From JACJXF01 sp964404825 (lineage in GTDB: Bacteria; Bacteroidota; Bacteroidia; Bacteroidales; GCA-2748055), in NCBI GenBank assembly GCA_964404825.1, contig CAYOLQ010000015.1, positions 1 through 51,702 of the forward strand: a DNA stretch of 51,702 bases, written 5' to 3'. Below are positions 45,902-51,702 of this stretch, piece by piece. The position numbers and the translations under genes are program-made. Position 1 is the first letter of the stretch. Every line of letters starts with the position of its first letter. Under the pieces are notes generated by a model. It searched no databases, was not told where the DNA came from, and was given only the letters and a program-made list of their open reading frames with translations.

Positions 45902-46870
45902 ATGAAAAAAAATGAAAAATTCTTTAAATACTTCCGGGAATACGAGTGGTCGAATATATATGCCATGATAAAAAATAATGGCAAGAAACCGAAAATCTGT
46001 ACCGATAATTTCAAAAACAGACTTGTTGTAATAACTGGTGCAACATCTGGTATTGGTTATCATACAGCAAAAAAATACGCGGCAAACGGAGCAAATATTT
46101 TGTGTATTAACCGAAATATTGAAAAATCGGAAGCTTTATGTAAAGAAATTAGTACAGAGTTTGGCGTTCAATGCAGTTATAAAATTGCTGATTTAAGCAA
46201 TTTATCAGACATAAAGCGTGTTTCCGAAGAACTTGCAGCAATGGATACACCAATAGATGTATTGATTCATAATGCTGGTATATATCTTACCAAAAAGGAA
46301 TTAACTGCTGATGGACTTGAAAAGCTATTGGTAGTGCTCTATCTCTCAACCTTTATAATCAATTACACCATAGTTGAAAAGCTAAAATTACAACAAAAAG
46401 CCCGAATTATTATGGTGGGTTCAGAAGGGCATCGTTTTGCAACCTGGGGATTGCGCCTTGATGATTTGAATTGGGAAAAACGGAGGTATTCAGGTTTAAA
46501 AAGTTATGGTTCTGCAAAAACAGCTCAACTATTGTCCATGCTCATTTTTGAAAAGAAATTTGAAAACAATGGGGTAACTATTAATACCATGCATCCTGGT
46601 GCAGTTAAAACTGAAACCGGACAGGAAAATGGACCATTTTACCGTTGGTTTAAACGGAATTTTTTCGATAAAACTCTGAAATCTCCAAAAATTTCGGCCG
46701 AAGCTTTATATTATCTGGGAGTTTCAAATGAAATGGAAAATATAAGCGGAAAGTTCTTTAATTTAACTACAATGGAAGTACCCGCACCACCTGCTTTAGA
46801 TATTGAAGTTGCATATGACCTTTGGGATAAAAGTCTGGAACTGTCAGGGCTTCAGGTTAGAATAAATTAG
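45902..46870 (+). CDS. Short-chain dehydrogenase/reductase
   Basis: 322 residues. Rossmann fold with TGATSGIG (NAD(P) binding), NAG in LIHNAGIY, and the catalytic YxxxK in SYGSAKTAQ with the Ser in MVGSEGHR. The extra N-terminal ~38 residues precede the fold. It resembles the retinol dehydrogenase / oxidoreductase-like SDR subgroup. The substrate is not predictable. Overall the surrounding module looks AT-richer than the window (by eye). Confidence 0.9.
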   Translation: MKKNEKFFKYFREYEWSNIYAMIKNNGKKPKICTDNFKNRLVVITGATSGIGYHTAKKYAANGANILCINRNIEKSEALCKEISTEFGVQCSYKIADLSNLSDIKRVSEELAAMDTPIDVLIHNAGIYLTKKELTADGLEKLLVVLYLSTFIINYTIVEKLKLQQKARIIMVGSEGHRFATWGLRLDDLNWEKRRYSGLKSYGSAKTAQLLSMLIFEKKFENNGVTINTMHPGAVKTETGQENGPFYRWFKRNFFDKTLKSPKISAEALYYLGVSNEMENISGKFFNLTTMEVPAPPALDIEVAYDLWDKSLELSGLQVRIN

Positions 46871-46872
46871 TA

Positions 46873-48519
46873 ATGCAAAAGAAATTAGGAATAAATATGA
46901 AAGAAAATATCTTAAACGAAAATACATACAATTCAATTGTTGTTGGTGGAGGAATTGCAGGTTTAACTTCGGCTGTATACCTTGCCCGCGCCGGGCAAAA
47001 AGTATTGCTCATTGAGAAAAATAAAGAATTTGGAGGACTTGTAAATTCATTTTCCCGCAATGGTTTCCGTTTCGAATCAGGAGTAAGGGCTTTGGAAGAT
47101 GCTGGAATTATCTGGCCAATGCTGAAAGACCTTAATATTCAACTCGAAGTTGTAAAAAGTCCAGTCTCCTTAGGTATCGAAAACGAAATTATCGCTATTG
47201 AAACTATTGCCGATTTGCAAAAATACAGGCAACTTCTCGTGAAATTATTTCCTGAAAGTGAAAACGAAATCGATGAGGTTTTAAAAGTTATACGAAAAAT
47301 AATGAAACACTTGGACGTGCTCTACGGCATTGAGAATCCAGTGTTCAAAGATTTAAAGCGCGACAGGGAATTTCTTTTCAAAAAACTTTTACCCTGGCTG
47401 CCAAAATTTATCTTTACAGTTGGAAAGATAAATCGTATGAACATGCCGGTAGAGGATTATTTGAAAACCATTGTGAAAAATCCTGCGCTTCGCGACATGA
47501 TAGCACAGCATTTCTTTAAAAACACGCCTGCTTCTTTTGCATTAAGCTATTTTTCATTATACCTCGACTATTTTTATCCTAAAGGCGGCGTTGGCAAGCT
47601 CTCCGAAGCCGTGAAAGATAAAGTGCTGGAATATGGAGGTATTATAAAACCTGAAACTAAAATCACTGAAGTGCTTGCCGATAAATGTATTGTAATTGAC
47701 CAAAACAACAACAGCTATAAATATAATAATCTTATATGGGCTGCCGATTTAAAAACACTTTATAGATTGATTCAAACTGAGGGGATAAAGCCAAAAACTA
47801 AACTAAAATTTGAAGAAACAAAAACAAAAATGTTAAAAAGCAGGGGTACCGATTCTGTTTTTTCACTGTATCTCGAAGTTGACGAGCCTCTCGAAAGTTT
47901 TAGGAAAATCGCCCATGGGCATTTCTTTTACACTCCACTAAAATCGGGTTTGGGTGAAACCCACCGGAAAGAACTTGATGAGTTGCTCCGTAATTTTGAA
48001 AATATACATAAGAAGGATGTTTTAAGCTGGCTCGACCGATTTACCAAATTAAACACTTATGAAATTTCTATTCCCGGACTTAAAGATTCTTCATCGGTTC
48101 CAGATGGAAAAACAGGTATAATTATCAGTTTACTTACTGAATACAATTTGTTTAAAGAAATCCAGAAAGCAGGATGGCTAAGTGAGTTTATTACCGAATT
48201 CGAAAATTGTATGATAAATGTAATTACCGAATCGGTTTACCCGATGTTGAAACAGAAAGTTATAGGTCGTTTTTCATTTTCACCATTAAGCATCGAAAAC
48301 AGGATTGGCAGCTCCGAAGGGGCAATTGTAGGCTGGGCATTTGAAAAAGAAATGCCGGTTGTAAGCAAAATTCAATTTTCCGATCGTTCGGTGCTGACAC
48401 CAATACCTTCAATTTATCAGGCAGGACAATGGGCATACAGTCCGGCAGGTGTACCCATATCGATACTTACGGGCAAATTAGCAGCAGATAAAATTATTAA
48501 AAAAAATAGGAATTTATGA
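46873..48519 (+). CDS. FAD-dependent oxidoreductase of the CrtI/phytoene-desaturase-like family
   Basis: 548 residues. The FAD-binding motif GGGIAGLTSAVYLARAGQKVLLIEKN is at residues about 24-52, followed by GGLVNSF. The C-terminal SPAGVPISILTGKLAAD is the second FAD contact. This places it with carotenoid/retinoid-type desaturases and isomerases (a NAD(P)/FAD amine-oxidase-like family). No crtB or crtY is nearby, so carotenoid synthesis is not shown. It is 2 bp after the SDR, so it is co-transcribed. Confidence 0.87.
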   Translation: MQKKLGINMKENILNENTYNSIVVGGGIAGLTSAVYLARAGQKVLLIEKNKEFGGLVNSFSRNGFRFESGVRALEDAGIIWPMLKDLNIQLEVVKSPVSLGIENEIIAIETIADLQKYRQLLVKLFPESENEIDEVLKVIRKIMKHLDVLYGIENPVFKDLKRDREFLFKKLLPWLPKFIFTVGKINRMNMPVEDYLKTIVKNPALRDMIAQHFFKNTPASFALSYFSLYLDYFYPKGGVGKLSEAVKDKVLEYGGIIKPETKITEVLADKCIVIDQNNNSYKYNNLIWAADLKTLYRLIQTEGIKPKTKLKFEETKTKMLKSRGTDSVFSLYLEVDEPLESFRKIAHGHFFYTPLKSGLGETHRKELDELLRNFENIHKKDVLSWLDRFTKLNTYEISIPGLKDSSSVPDGKTGIIISLLTEYNLFKEIQKAGWLSEFITEFENCMINVITESVYPMLKQKVIGRFSFSPLSIENRIGSSEGAIVGWAFEKEMPVVSKIQFSDRSVLTPIPSIYQAGQWAYSPAGVPISILTGKLAADKIIKKNRNL

Positions 48520-48599
48520 TTTATATTATTCTATGATTCAATAGGTGTAAATTGGAATTGCCTAAAAGAAGTGAAGGAATACTAAATAACCTTAATGGT

Positions 48600-48680
48600 T
48601 ATAAAAATCTATTAGGATGGCCATCCCCCTCCCAACCACCCTTTAATGTCTTGAGAAATAAAAAATCAGCATAAGATCAC
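48600..48680 (+). repeat. Interspersed repeat R2, short copy
   Basis: Core ~80 bp of the family, aligned by GGATGGCCATCC (48615-48626), then CCCAACCACCCTTTAATGTC and ATAAAAAATCAGCATAA. Same orientation as R1. No long tail is present. Confidence 0.9.
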
Positions 48681-48789
48681 AGCAATTTTCACTCATTCTT
48701 TCCAGACTCTTGACTTTAAATATTCTACACTTGCTGCGTACCCATTTATTTCGAAAACACTTCAAGTCATTAACTCTATAACCATAGTG

Positions 48790-48870
48790 TTTTAAAGATC
48801 TATAGGGAAGGCCAACCCCCACCCAACCACCCTTTAATGCCGTGAGGAATAAAAAATCAGTGTAAAATCC
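48790..48870 (+). repeat. Interspersed repeat R3, short divergent copy
   Basis: Core copy reading AAAGATCTATAGGGAAGGCC, ACCCACCCAACCACCCTTTAATG-like sequence and AATAAAAAATCAGTGTAAAAT. More diverged than R1, R2 and R4. Confidence 0.85.
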
Positions 48871-48980
48871 CAGAAATTTTTAATTTCTTTTTTCACTATT
48901 GGCCTAATTTTTTTTACACTTAATATGTACTAAACTATATCAGATCGATTTTTTAATCTCCAGCCTATTACCCCATTGGT

Positions 48981-49285
48981 TATTAAGATCTATAGGGAAG
49001 GCCATCCCCCTCCCAACCACCCTTTAATGTCTTAAGAAATAAAAAATCAGCATAAAAACCGAACAATTTTCAATTTCCTTTTTAAAGATTACAGTCTTAA
49101 TTGCTGAATCCTGAGCATTGCTGTTTGCTAAAACCTGGTTATTGATGCTTCCTTCCTGAATAAAAAAACAACTATTCCCTTTTGCCGGAATATTTTTTAC
49201 ATTTGATATATATAAATTTTTTTCAGGCCTTATATACCCGGGTGGGTGAATAGGGATTATGGGTAGAGCTATAAGATCGTTGGGC
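48981..49285 (+). repeat. Interspersed repeat R4, long copy
   Basis: Second long copy: identical to R1 over 230 bp (48995-49224), with 2-bp indel and a few changes after that to about 49285. R1 and R4 flank the DUF2141'/SnoaL/SDR/FAD module as direct repeats. Confidence 0.95.
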
Positions 49286-49362
49286 GTCATACAAAAAATG
49301 ACCTTGCGAAATATCAAAGTGGATATTGTTATATTTTAGTGGAATTTTTAAAATGAAAAAAT

Positions 49363-51252
49363 ATGAAAGGAATTAATTTATATCTATTGATTTTTGGGAT
49401 GTTAATTACCACTTTGAGTTCTGCAAAAGAATACCATGTTTCTGTAAAGGGAAATGATTCAGGTAATGGTTCTTTTGCAAAACCTTTTAAAACAATATCA
49501 GCAGCAGTTAAATATGCTTTCCCCAATGATACAATTACTGTTCACGCAGGTGTTTATCGCGAATGGATCAATCCAATTAGGGGAGGAAAAAGCGATACAG
49601 AGAGAATCCTATACAGAGCGGCCCCCGGTGAAAAGGTGGAAATTAAAGGGTCAGAAATAATAACAGGGTGGGAAAAAGTAGAGGGTGGTGTGTGGAAGGC
49701 TGTAATTCCAAATTCTTTTTTCGGTAATTACAACCCATATCAAGATTCTATCAATGGCGACTGGTTCAATAATTTAGGGAGGCTTCATCATACAGGTGAA
49801 GTATTCCTGAACGGTAAATCGCTTTACGAAAAAGAAACGATAGGGAAGGTATTAAATCCTATTGCCAGTAAAAATGTTAAAGATACAATCGGTTCTACCT
49901 ATACATGGTATTGCGAAAGCAATTCTGCAAACACAACAATTTGGGCGAACTTTCATAAAATAAATCCCAATAAAGAATTAACTGAAATAAGCACTCGTAG
50001 GACTTGTTTTTATCCGGAAAATCCCGGCATAAATTATATAACAATCTCCGGGTTTTATATAAGTCAGGCAGCAACCCAATGGGCTGCCCCAACGGCTGAA
50101 CAGATTGGAATGATAGCAACCCATTGGAACAAAGGATGGATAATAGAGAATAATGTTATAAGCGACTCTAAATGCAATGGCATAACACTTGGGAAAGATC
50201 GTGGGACTGGACATAATGTATGGTCGATGGATGTTGGCAATGTTAATAGGGATGGTAATATTCACTATATTGAAGTAATATTTAGGGTACTCAGAAATGG
50301 TTGGGACAAAGAGCATATTGGTTCGCATATAGTTAGAAACAACCAGATTTTCAATTGCGAACAAACTGGCATTTGTGGTAGTATGGGGGCGGTTTTTAGT
50401 ACCATCGAAAATAATCATATTTATAATATCTGGTCAAAGAGGCAATTCACCGGCTGGGAAACCGGTGGCATTAAATTTCATGCTCCTATTGATGTTATTA
50501 TTAAGAAAAACAGAATACACAACTGTGGACGTGGATTATGGCTTGATTGGATGGCTCAGGGCAGCAGGGTATCGGGCAATTTGTTTTACGAAAATGATTT
50601 GGAAGATATATTTGTAGAAGTAAGTCACGGACCGTTTCTTATTGACAACAATATTTTGTTATCAACCAAGGCTTTAAGAACTATGTCGCAAGGCGGGGCC
50701 TTTGTAAACAACTTGATTTGCGGTATAATAGATATGAGTTATGATAATCGGTTTACACCATATTTTATTCCACACTCAATTGATTTGGCCGGAATGACTA
50801 CAATTTTTGGTGGCGATGACCGGTATTACAATAACATTTTTATTGGTTCGGGTAACAAAGCCGATAATATTGGCCTTGAAGGTTATAACAATGTTTTTTT
50901 GCCGGTATGGATAGAAGGTAATGTTTATTACAACGAATCCAAACCCTCAAAAAATGATGCTAATTTTATCAATACCACAGAATATAATCCCGAAGTGAAA
51001 TTAATTGAAGAGGGTGAAAATGTTTACCTGCAATTTAAACCAGATCTTTTGTATTTTAAGCATAAGTTGAAAATAATTAACACAGATGTTTTAGGTAAAA
51101 CTAAAATTTCAAAAGCGTTTTTTGAAAACCCTGATGGCACATCATTAGAAATAGATGAAGATTATTTTGGTAATAAGCGATTATACGATAATTCCAATGC
51201 GGGTCCATTTGCGAATTTGAGTACCGGCGTAAAAGTATTAAAGGTATGGTAA
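49363..51252 (+). CDS. Glycoside hydrolase family 120 beta-xylosidase
   Basis: 629 residues with a signal peptide (MKGINLYLLIFGMLITTLSSA). The right-handed beta-helix resembles GH120 xylosidase of Thermoanaerobacterium: VHAGVYREWINPIRGGKSDT, GSEIITGWEKVEGGVWKAVIPNSFFG, RRTCFYPENPGINYITISGFYISQAATQWAAPTAEQ and WIIENNVISDSKCNGITLGK. The two catalytic carboxylates are conserved: Asp395 in GLWLDWMAQGSR and Glu419 in IFVEVSHGP, corresponding to the nucleophile and acid/base of the family. It releases xylose from xylooligosaccharides, outside the cytoplasm. No other xylan gene is in the window. Confidence 0.85.
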   Translation: MKGINLYLLIFGMLITTLSSAKEYHVSVKGNDSGNGSFAKPFKTISAAVKYAFPNDTITVHAGVYREWINPIRGGKSDTERILYRAAPGEKVEIKGSEIITGWEKVEGGVWKAVIPNSFFGNYNPYQDSINGDWFNNLGRLHHTGEVFLNGKSLYEKETIGKVLNPIASKNVKDTIGSTYTWYCESNSANTTIWANFHKINPNKELTEISTRRTCFYPENPGINYITISGFYISQAATQWAAPTAEQIGMIATHWNKGWIIENNVISDSKCNGITLGKDRGTGHNVWSMDVGNVNRDGNIHYIEVIFRVLRNGWDKEHIGSHIVRNNQIFNCEQTGICGSMGAVFSTIENNHIYNIWSKRQFTGWETGGIKFHAPIDVIIKKNRIHNCGRGLWLDWMAQGSRVSGNLFYENDLEDIFVEVSHGPFLIDNNILLSTKALRTMSQGGAFVNNLICGIIDMSYDNRFTPYFIPHSIDLAGMTTIFGGDDRYYNNIFIGSGNKADNIGLEGYNNVFLPVWIEGNVYYNESKPSKNDANFINTTEYNPEVKLIEEGENVYLQFKPDLLYFKHKLKIINTDVLGKTKISKAFFENPDGTSLEIDEDYFGNKRLYDNSNAGPFANLSTGVKVLKVW

Positions 51253-51519
51253 ACAATTTGTTTCAATAAAAGCACGAACACCCAACACATAGTATAAATA
51301 ATTACCGTTTCAGAAGGTTATTCAGGCGTTGTAGCCCGCTTCAACTTTTGTATAACCATACAGGAAATCGCCCGAAATCGGCAACTTTTCATGCCTCCAT
51401 AACTTGGCGTTTACAACAAACTCCTAAAATTATTCATACTATTGACACTAACGATTTCATTCCTTCAGCTTAGGAATTATTTCAATTCAATTTCAAGTCC
51501 TTAACACAATAACCTTAGT
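51253..51519. other. Intergenic after the GH120 gene
   Basis: 267 bp between the xylosidase stop and R5. I see no coding frame I can support and no clear terminator. Possible weak dyads are noted but not called. Confidence 0.4.
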
Positions 51520-51602
51520 ATTTATAAAGATCTATCGGGATGGCCATCCCCCTCCCCACCACCCCTTAATGTCTTGAAAAATAAAAAATCAGCATAATAT
51601 CC
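51520..51602 (+). repeat. Interspersed repeat R5, short copy
   Basis: Core copy with the perfect palindrome GGGATGGCCATCCC (51537-51550), then CCACCACCCCTTAATGTC and ATAAAAAATCAGCATAA. It lies 267 bp after the GH120 gene in the same orientation as R1-R4. Confidence 0.9.
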
Positions 51603-51702
51603 CGGTTAATCTTATTCTGATTTATTCCTCTGCCTTCATATGTGCTTATATCAGAGTTGCTGAATCGTTTCAAAAAGTTTAATTTTAGTGCAAAATAAAT
51701 AC

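Noticed and set aside
49024..49317. 97-codon minus-strand frame in R4 as a gene, and its counterpart 45152-45445
   Set aside because: It lies within the repeat; the R1 counterpart is out of register because of a 2-bp indel, and no family was recognised. Only its C-terminal tail is discussed as a finding.
51253..51519. Possible attC-like or transposon-end dyads after the xylosidase
   Set aside because: Weak, imperfect symmetry around GCGTTGTAGCCCGC and CTTGGCGTT; no recombinase nearby.
44961..51602. Repeats R1-R5 as a CRISPR array or integron attC sites
   Set aside because: Spacing is irregular (hundreds to thousands of bases), no cas or integrase genes are present, and the attC core pattern was not recognisable.

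Overview
The window looks like a chromosomal stretch of a Bacteroidota bacterium, probably an anaerobic or facultative Bacteroidales/Marinilabiliales-type organism. The evidence is seen in the sequence: promoters of the TTTG-N19-TAnnTTTG type, a FISUMP (major paralogous domain) lipoprotein, a two-component-propeller protein ending in SpoIIE, an rpsP with a long acidic tail, two PPi-type phosphofructokinases, and methylmalonyl-CoA mutase split into MutA and MutB. A run of 10 N at 21762-21771 shows this is a draft scaffold. I found no rRNA, tRNA, CRISPR array or intact transposase.

1-8.3 kb: methylmalonyl-CoA mutase genes (leftward, the large subunit cut by the window edge), a DnaE with a fused proofreading exonuclease, thioredoxin and a LOG-family nucleosidase. 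8.2-13.8 kb: a leftward two-gene unit encoding an exported TPR protein with a caspase-like domain, then a membrane propeller/SpoIIE phosphatase. 13.9-25 kb: ribD, prmC, recX, prfB with its programmed +1 frameshift, an ArsC-like protein, a CAP-like lipoprotein, fumC, a DoxX fusion protein, an 8-bp minisatellite, rpsP-rimM, a PIN toxin-antitoxin pair with a probable operator, an IS-end-like inverted-repeat element, a thioesterase and a DUF2807 protein.

25-39.9 kb: Sua5/YciO protein, a GT4 glycosyltransferase, dapD, a CPA2 antiporter, a zinc-uptake operon (Fur/Zur regulator, yidD, znuA, znuC, znuB), two PPi-type phosphofructokinases, a SPOR lipoprotein, a dihydroorotate-dehydrogenase-like protein, a redoxin and an EEP-family hydrolase. 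40-43.9 kb: two rhomboid proteases, mutL and a small membrane protein, all leftward.

44-51.7 kb is the accessory part. A FISUMP lipoprotein is followed by a five-copy interspersed repeat family, all copies in one orientation. Two long copies share 230 identical bases exactly 4020 bp apart and flank a module made of a truncated DUF2141-like gene, a SnoaL-like protein, an SDR and a CrtI-like FAD oxidoreductase. After it comes a GH120-type beta-xylosidase, then the fifth copy. This repeat-punctuated region and the caspase/SpoIIE operon are the parts most worth following up.
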